64,000 nt of DNA from a bacterium (GCA_004172935.1 SDZD01000019.1:35795-99794), one strand, 5' to 3'. Shown: positions 53,563 to 61,719, numbered from the stretch's first letter. The notes: a model not told the origin generated them from the sequence alone. Translations and numbers: made by a program.

Positions 53563-54087
53563 CTAAGGCTTGATATGTTCACCTTTCAATGGTCGTTCCA
53601 ACAAACGGGTCAACTCATTGGCATCGCTATCGGAGAAGTAACAAGCGAACTCTTCAGCCAGGATTTCGGCGTAAATCGGCCAGCATCGCGCCCGCTCTGC
53701 CTCACCTTCATCAGTCAAAATCGCCTCAAATGAGCGACGGTCGTTGGAACAGACCTCACGCCTCACTAAATTATCGCGCTCCAATCTGTCAACCAATCGC
53801 GTAAGTCCTGACCGCGATAAAGTCACAGCATCATAAAGCTCACCCATCTTCAAACGACAATTGGGGGCATAGGAGAGGATCAACAACACGTCGTAAGATT
53901 CGAGCGAAAGCGCGCCCAATTCGTTCAGGCGCTTTTCGATACGCGCCGTCCAGTGGGCGTGCGAAAGCAGCAACGATCCCCATGCCCGATGTGCGGGCGC
54001 CGACAAATTGCCGTGCGCAGCGGCCTCCTGTTCGGAGATTTTTTTGCGCGCGTCACTGGCATCAAGAAGTTCTACCGTTTTATGCAT
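53563..54087 (-). CDS. MarR-family transcriptional regulator
   Basis: A 174-residue MarR repressor-type winged-helix protein. The recognition region CRLKMGELYDAVTLSRSGLTRLVDRLERDNLVRREVCSNDRRSFEAILTDEGE (about 78-130) is typical, including the DRR wing. N- and C-terminal helices form the dimer. It is divergent from an azoreductase gene that starts 70 bases away and contains a palindrome suitable for binding, so it probably represses that gene and itself in response to aromatic or quinone compounds (inference). Its stop meets the end of the convergent Clp_N gene with no gap. Confidence 0.93.
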   Translation of the reverse strand: MHKTVELLDASDARKKISEQEAAAHGNLSAPAHRAWGSLLLSHAHWTARIEKRLNELGALSLESYDVLLILSYAPNCRLKMGELYDAVTLSRSGLTRLVDRLERDNLVRREVCSNDRRSFEAILTDEGEAERARCWPIYAEILAEEFACYFSDSDANELTRLLERPLKGEHIKP

Positions 54088-54132
54088 ATAGAAGGAACGA
54101 ACAATCAGGTTCTACGTTCAAAATTTCTGACT

Positions 54133-54145
54133 GCAAAATTTGCAA
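54133..54145. promoter_or_regulatory. Candidate MarR operator
   Basis: Perfect 6-1-6 palindrome TGCAAA-A-TTTGCA between the divergent marR and azoreductase genes; a partial second copy of CAAAATTT lies at 54120-54127. It is 12 bases before the azoreductase start, where binding would block initiation. Confidence 0.45.
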
Positions 54146-54157
54146 GTGGAAATAAAA

Positions 54158-54775
54158 ATGGCTACCATCCTACACCTCGATTCCTCGCCCCGTGGCGAAC
54201 GTTCGCATTCGCGCCAGTTGACCCACACTTTCGTTGAAGAATATAAGGCGCTTCACCCCAATACCACTGTCATTTATCATGATCTGGGGCGCCAGCCTGT
54301 TCCTGCGGTAAATGAGTCCTGGATTGCGGCAGCTTATTCCGATCCTACTACTCATACAACGGAGTTGCAGGAAGCCATTGCGCTTTCGAACCAACTGGTG
54401 GACGAATTGTTGGCGGCGGACATCATCGTTTTGGGTGCGCCAATGCATAACTTCTCGATTACTTCGACGCTGAAGGCTTATATCGACCAGATTGTGCGCG
54501 CAGGGCGGACATTCTCGCTCAGCTATGAGGGCCTGGCGACTGGCAAAAAAATGTTCATCTTCACGGCTCGCGGCGCCACTGGATATGGGCCAGAAGACCC
54601 AATGGGCGCGATGAACTTTCAGGACACCTACCTGAAAATGATTTTTGGCTTTATCGGGATTACCGACATCACCTTCATTCATGACGAGAAGACGCTCTCG
54701 AACGAATCGACTTTGGATGCTTCGTTGGAAGCGGTAAAGCAGACGGCTCGCGAGTATGCTGATAGCATCGCCTAA
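54158..54775 (+). CDS. azoR: FMN-dependent NADH azoreductase
   Basis: A 205-residue flavodoxin-like quinone/azo reductase. Family blocks are ILHLDSSPRGERSHSRQLT at the N-terminus (FMN phosphate loop), LLAADIIVLGAPMHNFSITSTLKAYIDQIVRAGRTF near residues 83-118 and FIFTARGATGYGP near 137. Uses NADH and FMN to reduce quinones and azo compounds, probably a detoxification role. ATG 54158 starts the canonical N-terminus. Divergent MarR regulator; strong terminator follows the gene. Confidence 0.94.
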   Translation: MATILHLDSSPRGERSHSRQLTHTFVEEYKALHPNTTVIYHDLGRQPVPAVNESWIAAAYSDPTTHTTELQEAIALSNQLVDELLAADIIVLGAPMHNFSITSTLKAYIDQIVRAGRTFSLSYEGLATGKKMFIFTARGATGYGPEDPMGAMNFQDTYLKMIFGFIGITDITFIHDEKTLSNESTLDASLEAVKQTAREYADSIA

Positions 54776-54791
54776 GCCCAAAATAGAGATG

Positions 54792-54821
54792 AACTCCCGC
54801 GACTTATTGGTCGCGGGAGTT
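54792..54821 (+). terminator. Intrinsic terminator after azoR
   Basis: Twelve-base perfect stem AACTCCCGCGAC / GTCGCGGGAGTT with loop TTATTG, followed by TTTGTTGTT. The stop codon of a small minus-strand ORF falls in the loop. Confidence 0.9.
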
Positions 54822-54977
54822 TTTGTTGTTTGATGACAACATTAGCGAACTGAGGCCAACGATGGCGACTGCGGCCAAGCCCCATTTAGGGACGGCACTC
54901 GCCGAGAAGGTGAGCGCGCTCACCAGTAGGAGCGCTATTGCGACCAGAGAAAAGCATCCTGCACAACCATTATTCAT
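54804..54977 (-). CDS. Small membrane protein, 57 residues
   Basis: A short frame not usually called by length filters: MNNGCAGCFSLVAIALLLV, then a short turn and a second hydrophobic stretch (KWGLAAVAIVGLSSLML), a two-helix membrane peptide with a CxxC pair at the start. It begins five bases after the stop of the lipoprotein gene on the same strand, so it may be its operon partner. It lacks a clear ribosome binding site and its end lies in the azoR terminator stem, so it could be a chance frame. Confidence 0.45.
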   Translation of the reverse strand: MNNGCAGCFSLVAIALLLVSALTFSASAVPKWGLAAVAIVGLSSLMLSSNNKNSRDQ

Positions 54978-54982
54978 AGCGA

Positions 54983-55573
54983 TTATTTCTTTTTAGCCTC
55001 TGGCAAGGTGATTTGGGACACGGAGCCATTGGACTCAAATTGTTTGCTCCACGCCAGTTTGACGGATGGAGCGGCTGTAAAGCCGGGGACGGAAACCTGC
55101 GGAGTCGAGCTGTAGCCACTGCCGCCGCTAGTGATGTCGAAGCCGGTGATTTTGCCGTTTTTGATGATGGCGTAGGCTTCAGCGTCGGTTGTGCGCCACA
55201 TTTCGCCGCGACTGCGGTTGTAGCGGTAGTAATTCGAGACTTCGTCGAGGCGTTCGTTGGTGATGCCGTAGGGGCCGAGAGTTTGGAGCAAGGCGTGTTT
55301 GTTGGCGCGGGCTTCGTCTTCGGTGGGGCCTCGACCTGAGTCGGCTGGATGGACGCGGGAGAAGGCATCGCGGAAGACCTCGGTGGGAACGCCGAGCGCG
55401 GCGGCGATGAGGACGACAGGGCGGCCTTTATCACTTTCGTCGGTGTCGTGGCCGCCGGAGAAGGTGACTTGAACCCGCGAGTCGGAGTTGGGATTGGCCT
55501 GCGTGGTTTGGCTGCACGACGTTGAAAGAACTGCAGCGGCTAGAGCGGCGAGCGGGAAAAGGTAGGTGCGCAT
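54983..55573 (-). CDS. Predicted lipoprotein of unknown function
   Basis: A 196-residue exported lipoprotein. The signal TYLFPLAALAAAVLSTSCSQ has a lipobox LSTSC with the lipidated Cys at residue 20. The mature part has a compact helical region (PVVLIAAALGVPTEVFRDAFSRV near 52) and a C-terminal beta segment (YAIIKNGKITGFDITSGGSGYSSTPQVSVPGF near 135) that resembles small beta-rich modules of surface proteins. ATG 55573 has AAGGA five bases upstream; the upstream open frame lacks merit. Function unknown. Confidence 0.8.
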   Translation of the reverse strand: MRTYLFPLAALAAAVLSTSCSQTTQANPNSDSRVQVTFSGGHDTDESDKGRPVVLIAAALGVPTEVFRDAFSRVHPADSGRGPTEDEARANKHALLQTLGPYGITNERLDEVSNYYRYNRSRGEMWRTTDAEAYAIIKNGKITGFDITSGGSGYSSTPQVSVPGFTAAPSVKLAWSKQFESNGSVSQITLPEAKKK

Positions 55574-55725
55574 AATTTCCTTTTGTGCTGGAAAAGTCGT
55601 GATTTTAACGTAACGGCAAAATGTCACGTAGACCTTACAAATTAAGATTTCGTAAGAAGGCGTAAATCCGTTATGTGGGGATTCGCGCGGGAAACTCATG
55701 GGCGCTTATTCGTCCAGAGGGTTTC

Positions 55726-57621
55726 ATGTCGCAAGAATCGCAGATTTCCCTCGAAGAACGATTGGCAGGATTGCCCGATGCCCCCGGCGTTTATATTCAT
55801 AAGGACGCTCAGGGTAAGGTGCTTTACATCGGGAAGGCGCGCAGTTTGAAGTCGCGCGTGCGCTCGTACTTTGGCAAGGATGGCGGGCACTCGCCACTGA
55901 CGCGCAAATTGGCGAAGCTGAGCGTGGACATTGAGACGATTGTGACGCGGTCGGAGAAAGATGCGCTCATTCTGGAGAATAATCTCGTCAAGATGCATAA
56001 GCCGCCATTGAACATCCGACTGAAGGATGACAAGCGGTATCCCTACCTCAAGATTACGCTCAATGATGAGTTTCCGGCGTTGCTGGAAGTGCGTAACCCC
56101 AAGAACGACAAAGCGGTCTATTTTGGGCCTTATGCGGGGGCGGGCAAGATGCGGCAGACGGTGGCGTTGGCGAAGCGAGTTTTCAAGGTGCGCACCGGGG
56201 CGCTAGTGGGCGATAAACGCTGGGGCGGATGCCCTTGGCGCGACACGAAAACCCTTTTGGATAAGCCGTGTCTGGAATATCATATCGACCGCTGTACGGC
56301 GCCCTGTGTGGCGTTCGTGGAGCCGGAGGAGTACCGGGCACAGGCGCGCGAGTTGAAGAACTTTTTGGAGGGACGCGGCGGCGATGTGCTGAAGGAGTTG
56401 GCGGAGTCGATGGAAGCGGCGGCGGAGAATTTGGAGTTCGAGAAGGCGGCGAAGCTGCGCGACCAGATAGAAGCGGTGAAGGCGGTTTTGGAGAAACAGC
56501 TGGTGGTGTCGAATCCGAACGATGAATATGACGCCATCGGGCTGCAAATCGAGGCAGGTATCGCTTCGGTGGCAGTGCTGATTGTGCGCAATGGAAAGCT
56601 GATTGGCGACCAACACTTTTTCCTTCAGAACATCGAGGGCGTGAGCGACGCTGAAGTGGTTTCGGTGTTCGTGCGACAGCATTATGAAGGGCAAGTGGGA
56701 GTGCCCAAAGAGGTGCTGACGCCCGCTGATTTGGAGGATGCCGAGGCCATCGCGGAGTGGTTGAGCGACAAGGCGGGGCGCAAGATTGATGTACGCAAGC
56801 CGCAACGCGGCGACAAGGTGAAGACGGTGGAGTTGGCCGAGACGAACGCGCGCGAGGCGCTGAAGTCTCACCTTTCGTATAACGCGACGGCGGCTCAGGT
56901 GAATGAGTCTTTGTTGGTCGATTTGCAAAAGCAGTTAGGGCTGGAGACATTGCCGGAGAGAATCGAGTGCTTCGATATTTCCACAATTCAGGGTTCGAAC
57001 TCGGTGGGGTCGATGGTGGTGGCGACAGGGGGGAAACCCGACAAGAAATCGTATCGCCATTTCACCATCAAGCACGCTCTGGAAATTACGGGCGGGACGG
57101 AGCCGAACGACTTCGAGATGATGCGCGAGGTATTGCGGCGGCGTTTTCAGCGCGCGATAGAGGGGGACGAAAAGTTTTTGCCGCTGCCGGATTTGCTGCT
57201 GATTGACGGCGGCAAAGGGCAACTGGGAATCGCGTATAGCGTGTTGCAAGAGAAGGATTTGCAGCATATTCAGGTGGCAGGACTAGCTAAGCAATTCGAG
57301 CTGTTGTTCGTGCCGGGGCAGAGCGAACCGATTGCCCTACCCCGTAACTCACCTGCTCTGCACTTGTTACAGCGTATCCGTGATGAGGCGCACCGTTTTG
57401 CGATTACCCATCACCGCAAGCGGCGTGGGAAGGATGCGACGAAATCGCTACTGGATGATATTCCCGGCATTGGGGAGACGCGGCGCAATGCGTTGCTGAC
57501 TCATTTTGGCTCGTTGCAGAAGATTCGCGCGGCTTCAGTGGATGAGATCGCTGCGGTGCCGGGAATGACTCGGCCTCTCGCGGAGAAGATGCAGGAGATG
57601 CTGGAACTTTTGACTCGTTAA
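55726..57621 (+). CDS. uvrC: Excinuclease ABC subunit C
   Basis: Makes the dual incisions in nucleotide excision repair with UvrA and UvrB. The 631-residue protein has the GIY-YIG domain at the N-terminus (GVYIHKDAQGKVLYIGKA near residue 18; Arg and Glu in SRVRSYFG and ALILENNLVK), a cysteine cluster typical of UvrC (GGCPWRDTK, CLEYHIDRCTAPC near 165-190), the UVR domain (ENLEFEKAAKLRDQIEAV near 228), the RNase H-like endonuclease domain (ECFDISTIQGSNSVGSMVV near 408; LLIDGGKGQLG near 490) and tandem helix-hairpin-helix motifs at the end. ATG 55726 follows AGAGGG by four bases. Confidence 0.97.
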   Translation: MSQESQISLEERLAGLPDAPGVYIHKDAQGKVLYIGKARSLKSRVRSYFGKDGGHSPLTRKLAKLSVDIETIVTRSEKDALILENNLVKMHKPPLNIRLKDDKRYPYLKITLNDEFPALLEVRNPKNDKAVYFGPYAGAGKMRQTVALAKRVFKVRTGALVGDKRWGGCPWRDTKTLLDKPCLEYHIDRCTAPCVAFVEPEEYRAQARELKNFLEGRGGDVLKELAESMEAAAENLEFEKAAKLRDQIEAVKAVLEKQLVVSNPNDEYDAIGLQIEAGIASVAVLIVRNGKLIGDQHFFLQNIEGVSDAEVVSVFVRQHYEGQVGVPKEVLTPADLEDAEAIAEWLSDKAGRKIDVRKPQRGDKVKTVELAETNAREALKSHLSYNATAAQVNESLLVDLQKQLGLETLPERIECFDISTIQGSNSVGSMVVATGGKPDKKSYRHFTIKHALEITGGTEPNDFEMMREVLRRRFQRAIEGDEKFLPLPDLLLIDGGKGQLGIAYSVLQEKDLQHIQVAGLAKQFELLFVPGQSEPIALPRNSPALHLLQRIRDEAHRFAITHHRKRRGKDATKSLLDDIPGIGETRRNALLTHFGSLQKIRAASVDEIAAVPGMTRPLAEKMQEMLELLTR

Positions 57622-57624
57622 TGA

Positions 57625-58010
57625 GAATTGAATAGCCCTCGAAATCAATGAATTTCGGGGGTTATTCAATTTTTCATCAATTTAAAGATTGATTTAAAGG
57701 GGGAACGCTTTTGGATTTGAGCGTGGAATTAGGGTTGAAAGATTGATTAACCAATCTTTATTCAATTCTCCTGCTTATTGGGAAATTCACCACAGAGACA
57801 CGGAGACACAGAGGGATTTTTGAGGTGGGGTTCTCGAAGACGCGAAGAAAGAGAAGTAACCGCAGAGGCGCGGAGACGCAGAGAGGGCGGTCCAGAATAG
57901 GAGATCGGGTCAGGGGGAGTTGAGAGGGTGGGCATGGTGGGAGTGTTTTTTTGGGGGGGATGAGCTGCAAATGGCAGCGCTCTTCATTATTTTCAGTATA
58001 ACCGATTTTA
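57625..58010 (-). repeat. Dispersed intergenic repeat, copy B
   Basis: The inverted relative of copy A (48756-49122). Read on the minus strand it gives the same blocks in the same order, including TCTCCGCGCCTCTGCGGTT (57858-57876), GAATTGAATAAAGATTG (57752-57768), TTAATCAATCTTT (57738-57750) and AACCCCCGAAAT near 57652, ending CTATTCAATTC. It contains extra copies of the CACAGAGACACGGAGACACAGAG-like purine-rich phrase near 57790-57813. It lies between uvrC and GH43. No coding frame of quality. Confidence 0.8.
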
Positions 58011-58208
58011 ACGATTTTGATAGGGTGGGTATGTTGAGAAAAATGAATGGGCAGATTGGTGGAGAGAGTTGTTTGGGGTTTCAGGGTTGGTGGGTAGAGG
58101 CTGCGTTTTGGGGGAATGGGTGCGTTGGAGAATTGGTCAATAGAGATATTGGAAATGTATTCACACTTTAGTGAGTTTGCGCCTTGAGTTAGGTGTCGAA
58201 GTATTTAG

Positions 58209-59222
58209 ATGAAAACACGCTTTTTAGTCGCTTCTTTTTTGAGTTTGATGGCGCCCGTTTTGGGGCAGCAGTCGGCAGTGTTCGCTCAGGTGGGCGCGGC
58301 GCCAGCGGCGCAGGTTACATCGGGGAATCCGGTGTTTCCTGGTTGGTATGCGGACCCAGATGCCACGGTGTTTGACAAGACCTACTGGGTTTATCCAACG
58401 TTTTCGGCGCCCTATGCCCAGCAGACGGTTATCACAGCGTTTTCCTCACCCGATCTGGTGAATTGGACGAAGCATTTCAACGTTATCGACACCAACGAAA
58501 TCAAGTGGGCCAAGCGTGCGGTGTGGGCGCCGGCTATCGTGCGCAACAATGGCAAATATTACCTGTTCTTCGGTGCCAACGATATTCAGAACAACAACGA
58601 AGTCGGCGGCATCGGTGTGGCTGTTGCGGACAAACCCGAAGGGCCGTTCAAAGACCTGATAGGCAAGCCGCTGGTGGGGCAGATCGTGAATCGCGCACAG
58701 CCGATTGACCAGTTCGTGTTCCACGACAAAGACGGTCAGTGGTACATGATTTATGGCGGCTGGGGGCGCTGCAACATCGTGAAACTGAAAGCGGACTTCA
58801 CCGGGCTAGAGCCTTATGCCGATGGCACAATCTATAAAGAGATCACGCCGAAGGATTATGTCGAGGGGCCAGTGATGTTTATGCGCAACGGCAAATATTA
58901 TTTCATGTGGTCGGAGGGCGGCTGGACTGGCCCGAACTATCGCGTGGCTTATGCCATCGGCGACTCGCCGTTTGGCCCGTTCGAGCGCATCGCGACAGTG
59001 CTGCAACAAGACCGCACCATCGCGACGGGCGCCGGACACCACGGCGTCATCAACGTGCCGGGCACGGACGATTGGTACATGGTGTATCACCGTCGCCCGC
59101 TGGGAGAAACCGACGCCAGCAACCGCGTGACCTGCATCGACAAAATGGTGTTCGACGAGAAAGGCTTCATCCAGCCCGTCAAGCTCACCAATGAAGGTGT
59201 GTCACCACAAACGATTAAATAA
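58209..59222 (+). CDS. GH43-like glycosidase, secreted
   Basis: A 337-residue five-bladed beta-propeller glycosidase of the GH43 type (arabinofuranosidase/xylosidase group). Signal peptide (FLVASFLSLMAPVLGQ). Catalytic acids are in place: general base Asp in GWYADPDATVF near residue 46, pKa-modulating Asp in QPIDQFVF near 168 and general acid Glu in DYVEGPVMFMR near 219. WAKRAVWAPAIVRNNGKYYLFF near 100 is the usual second-blade signature. Length is short, single-domain. Substrate probably an arabinose- or xylose-containing glycan. Ends in its own terminator. Confidence 0.9.
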   Translation: MKTRFLVASFLSLMAPVLGQQSAVFAQVGAAPAAQVTSGNPVFPGWYADPDATVFDKTYWVYPTFSAPYAQQTVITAFSSPDLVNWTKHFNVIDTNEIKWAKRAVWAPAIVRNNGKYYLFFGANDIQNNNEVGGIGVAVADKPEGPFKDLIGKPLVGQIVNRAQPIDQFVFHDKDGQWYMIYGGWGRCNIVKLKADFTGLEPYADGTIYKEITPKDYVEGPVMFMRNGKYYFMWSEGGWTGPNYRVAYAIGDSPFGPFERIATVLQQDRTIATGAGHHGVINVPGTDDWYMVYHRRPLGETDASNRVTCIDKMVFDEKGFIQPVKLTNEGVSPQTIK

Positions 59223-59230
59223 AAACGAGC

Positions 59231-59263
59231 AGCCCGCGAACTTTTGGTTCGTGGGCTTTTTTA
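59231..59263 (+). terminator. Intrinsic terminator after GH43
   Basis: Eleven-base stem AGCCCGCGAAC / GTTCGTGGGCT (one G-U pair) with loop TTTTG, followed by TTTTTT. Confidence 0.92.
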
Positions 59264-59501
59264 ATCTTGTTCAAACACCAACTTCGTGAGGTGTGTTGAG
59301 AGGCACAATATTCTCTCGCGGACACGGCAGGACATGTCCCTGCCAGACATAGCAGTGACAATCTCTCGCGAAGACGACAAGCCGTAGTAGGTAGAGGTGT
59401 ATTTTTCTGATGTGAGGAGATAGAGTCTTTGTGGGTTTAGGATGACGACGCTGTGAGTGTGTGAGCGTGAATCTTCTGTTTAGGGGTATCGCTAAAAACA
59501 G

Positions 59502-59534
59502 AAGAGCCGGACTTCTTGGGGAAGTTCGGCTCTT
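59502..59534 (-). terminator. Intrinsic terminator of the response-regulator gene
   Basis: Fourteen-base stem AAGAGCCGGACTTC / GAAGTTCGGCTCTT (one mismatch pair) with a five-base loop, followed on the minus strand by CTGTTTTTAG; T tracts occur on both sides. Confidence 0.8.
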
Positions 59535-59551
59535 TTTGGGTTTGGTTGGGG

Positions 59552-60235
59552 TTAGGCTTTGTTTTCTTCGATCATCTTATAGCCGACGTTACGGACGGTT
59601 TGGATGAGTTCGTCGAACTGGGGGCCGATTTTGGCGCGGAGGCGGCGGATGTGGACATCGACGGTGCGGGTGCCGCCGAGGTATTCTTCGCCCCAGACGT
59701 GGCGCAGGAGGGCGTCGCGGGAGAAGACGCGGCCTCGGTGGGTGAGCAGGAAGCGCAGGAGCTCGAATTCCTTGTAGGTGAGGTCGAGGGCTTCGCCGCG
59801 AATCATCACCGAGTAGGAGGCGAGGTTCATGATGAGCGCGCCCGCTTTGATGGTGTCTTTGGAATCGACTTTGGAGAGGCGCCACAACACGAAGCGGATG
59901 CGGGTGTTGAGTTCTTCAAAGCTGTCTGTGCGTACCAGGAAGTCTTCGAGGCCAATCGAGAAGTCGAGGTTCACCGTGTCGCGGGCGTCCACGAGGGCCA
60001 CGACCGGGATGTGTTTGAGTTCGCGGTCGTTTTTCAGGGTGCGGACGGTCGACACCGGATCGCTGGTGGACGTGGTGAAGTCGAAGATAACGAGGTCGGC
60101 GCCGCGATCCTGAATTTGTTCCACGAAGGGTTCTTCGGGGTCGGCCATCCAGGGGCGATAGCCCCAACCGACGAGCTGAAGACGTAACTCGCGCGCGTAT
60201 TTGCGATCTGCCGAAGCCAGAGCGACATTAATCAT
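59552..60235 (-). CDS. OmpR/PhoB-type response regulator with atypical receiver
   Basis: A 227-residue two-domain regulator. The N-terminal receiver keeps the phospho-acceptor position Asp52 (DLVIFDFTTS) but has only one of the usual acidic pocket residues (ASADRKY, Asp10), and the invariant Lys of the LVKPF motif is replaced by Arg102 (LVRTDSF). The C-terminal winged helix is canonical: LDLTYKEFELLRFLLTHRGRVFSRDALLRHVWG and GTRTVDVHIRRLRAKIG near residues 150-205. It may act without classical phosphorylation (inference). No histidine kinase is adjacent. Terminated by a hairpin 18 bases after the stop. Confidence 0.9.
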   Translation of the reverse strand: MINVALASADRKYARELRLQLVGWGYRPWMADPEEPFVEQIQDRGADLVIFDFTTSTSDPVSTVRTLKNDRELKHIPVVALVDARDTVNLDFSIGLEDFLVRTDSFEELNTRIRFVLWRLSKVDSKDTIKAGALIMNLASYSVMIRGEALDLTYKEFELLRFLLTHRGRVFSRDALLRHVWGEEYLGGTRTVDVHIRRLRAKIGPQFDELIQTVRNVGYKMIEENKA

Positions 60236-60606
60236 GCTTTAGCCAAAATTTTAGCGTAATTGACAACACAGGGTTGAAATGGAAACCAGTTTGTAACATG
60301 GGCAATAAAAGCGGGCAATATGAATTAGTATATTGTCCGAATTAAGGCTTATTTTTGGAGATCAGTGAGATTTAAATGCCAAATAGCGTATTCCACGGCT
60401 CAGTTGAGGCAAATTTGCCAGCAAAATATCGGCGTAGAGTGCCGGGAAAAACCGAGGATTGCTGTTAACAAGCGGCATTCATTTAACGATAGCGCCGTTT
60501 GGGAGCCACAAATCGAGAACAAATTGCTTTAATTCGAGAAGTTTAAGTATGAGATGTCTAAGAAAAGATGAAGAAAGGGGGATTGGGGGAGAATTTTGGC
60601 TGAGAA
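60236..60606. other. Intergenic region, 371 bases
   Basis: AT-rich spacer between the response-regulator start and the RemA-like stop. No convincing gene, hairpin or repeat; it probably contains the promoter of the response regulator. Confidence 0.5.
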
Positions 60607-60972
60607 TTAGTCGTTGGCTTCTTCGAGGGCATCGCGCAGACGGCGTTCGAGAAGGCCGAGGTCAAGGTTGGAGCGGTCGCGGACAATATCGCGGACTGTC
60701 GAGTTCACAGTACCAAGGTCATCGAGCAGGTCGCGTAGGATTTCCTGTTGCTGACGGGCGCGGGTGACATCGCGCGGCTCACGGGCCAAGTCGCGAACCA
60801 GAGATTCTTCGCCACGTGAGGCGACAAGGGGTTCCTTCATATCTTCGACGTAGACGAAGGTGCGGCGACCGGGGCCGCGCTCGTCTTCGATGGGGACAAC
60901 CGCCGTTACACGGTCGCTTTTGACGTACTTTCCATAGCCCAATGGAACAATCACGCTCTGTTGAATTTTCAT
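60607..60972 (-). CDS. RemA-like (DUF370) protein
   Basis: A 121-residue protein whose N-terminal 60 residues (VPLGYGKYVKSDRVTAVVPIEDERGPGRRTFVYVE) resemble the DUF370/RemA family, DNA-binding regulators of biofilm matrix and osmoprotection genes in Bacillus. The second half is a charged helical tail (LRDLLDDLGTVNSTVRDIVRDRSNLDLGLLERRLRDALEE) not present in RemA, about 85-90 residues long in the reference. The assignment rests on short similarity, so treat the regulatory role as likely rather than shown. Monocistronic. Confidence 0.72.
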   Translation of the reverse strand: MKIQQSVIVPLGYGKYVKSDRVTAVVPIEDERGPGRRTFVYVEDMKEPLVASRGEESLVRDLAREPRDVTRARQQQEILRDLLDDLGTVNSTVRDIVRDRSNLDLGLLERRLRDALEEAND

Positions 60973-61122
60973 ACTATATCAGACGAAAGTTGGGGTGTCA
61001 GGTGCCATTTTTGAGTATCCACAGCGGCTTCAGATTGGCTTTATAAAGCCAATCTGGAAATATTAAAGGATATTTCCCAAGGGGGATTTGAGTGGAAAAT
61101 AGCGGGAGATTTTTGCAAAAAA

Positions 61123-61153
61123 AAGAGGCGGCGCCGGGTGGCGCTCGCCTCTT
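61123..61153 (-). terminator. Intrinsic terminator after the small basic protein gene
   Basis: Stem AAGAGGCG / CGCCTCTT with an inner CGCC / GGCG pair, followed on the minus strand by eight Ts. Located just past the stop of the 33-residue ORF. Confidence 0.88.
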
Positions 61154-61160
61154 CTAAGGG

Positions 61161-61262
61161 TTATTTTTTGGCTGCTGCGATGGCCGTTTTCTTGGCTTCG
61201 CGCTGGCGCTCTTCGCGGCGTTTGCGGCGACGCTTGATTTCTTTTTGGCGTTCTAATGACAT
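61161..61262 (-). CDS. Very small basic protein, 33 residues
   Basis: An ORF of 34 codons encoding MSLERQKEIKRRRKRREERQ followed by REAKKTAIAAAKK, extremely Arg/Lys-rich and helical. The ribosome binding site is excellent (AAGGGAGG, ten bases before ATG 61262) and a strong terminator follows the stop, so it is almost certainly expressed. Short Arg-rich proteins of this kind are found in several phyla and are suspected to bind rRNA or ribosomes; that role is inference. Confidence 0.8.
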   Translation of the reverse strand: MSLERQKEIKRRRKRREERQREAKKTAIAAAKK

Positions 61263-61317
61263 AATTCTGCACCTCCCTTAACTGTGAGTGGTGATTTGAG
61301 AACCTAGAGTTTAGTCG

Positions 61318-61719
61318 TTACTCGGCAGTCGGGATGATTTGTACCCAGACAGTGCGATCACGAGGGCCGTCGTACTCGCAAAAGAAGACGGCTTGCCAGC
61401 GTCCCAGTTGCAATTTGCCGTACTCGATGGGCAGGGTTTGGCCGCTGCCTGTCATGAGGGCTTTGATGTGAGCATCCGAGTTGCCTTCGGCGTGGCGATA
61501 GTCGCCTTCGGGTGGGACAAGCCGTTCGAGGGTTGAGAGGGTGTCGCGAACAACATCGGGGTCGTAGCCTTCTTGAATACAGATTCCTGCAGTGGTGTGC
61601 GGCGCATGAACGAGGCACAGGCCACGCTTGACGCCACTCTGGGCGACCAAGCCTTGAACCTGCGATGTGATGTTGACCATCTCGCACCCGTTGCTCGTGG
61701 ATAAACGAAGCGTGTGCAT
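61318..61719 (-). CDS. yjbQ: YjbQ/UPF0047 family protein
   Basis: A 133-residue protein of the YjbQ/UPF0047 family, some members of which show weak thiamine-phosphate synthase activity. Motifs are complete: GLCLVHAPHTTAGICIQEGYDPDV near residue 33, HAEGNSDAHIKALMTGSG near 76 and LGRWQAVFFCEYDGPRDRTVWVQ near 105. Trimeric, with a His/Cys cluster that may bind metal. Lies 55 bases upstream of the small basic protein gene on the same strand, possibly co-transcribed. Confidence 0.94.
   Translation of the reverse strand: MHTLRLSTSNGCEMVNITSQVQGLVAQSGVKRGLCLVHAPHTTAGICIQEGYDPDVVRDTLSTLERLVPPEGDYRHAEGNSDAHIKALMTGSGQTLPIEYGKLQLGRWQAVFFCEYDGPRDRTVWVQIIPTAE

Larger units (their letters stand above)
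59223..59551. other. Intergenic region between GH43 and the response regulator
   Basis: Contains two terminators (separate entries) and a 19-base hairpin GGCAGGACATGTCCCTGCC (59326-59344), plus two TCTCTCGCG words at 59312 and 59362. No coding frame of quality; nothing else recognised. Confidence 0.5.

Noticed and set aside
57784..57813. Purine-rich CACAGAGACACGGAG phrase as a CRISPR-like or telomere-like repeat
   Set aside because: Copies are irregular, few, and embedded in the larger intergenic repeat; no spacer structure.
59516..60187. 223-codon plus-strand ORF opposite the response regulator
   Set aside because: Acidic, Val/Phe/Glu/Asp-rich mirror of the regulator; starts within its terminator.
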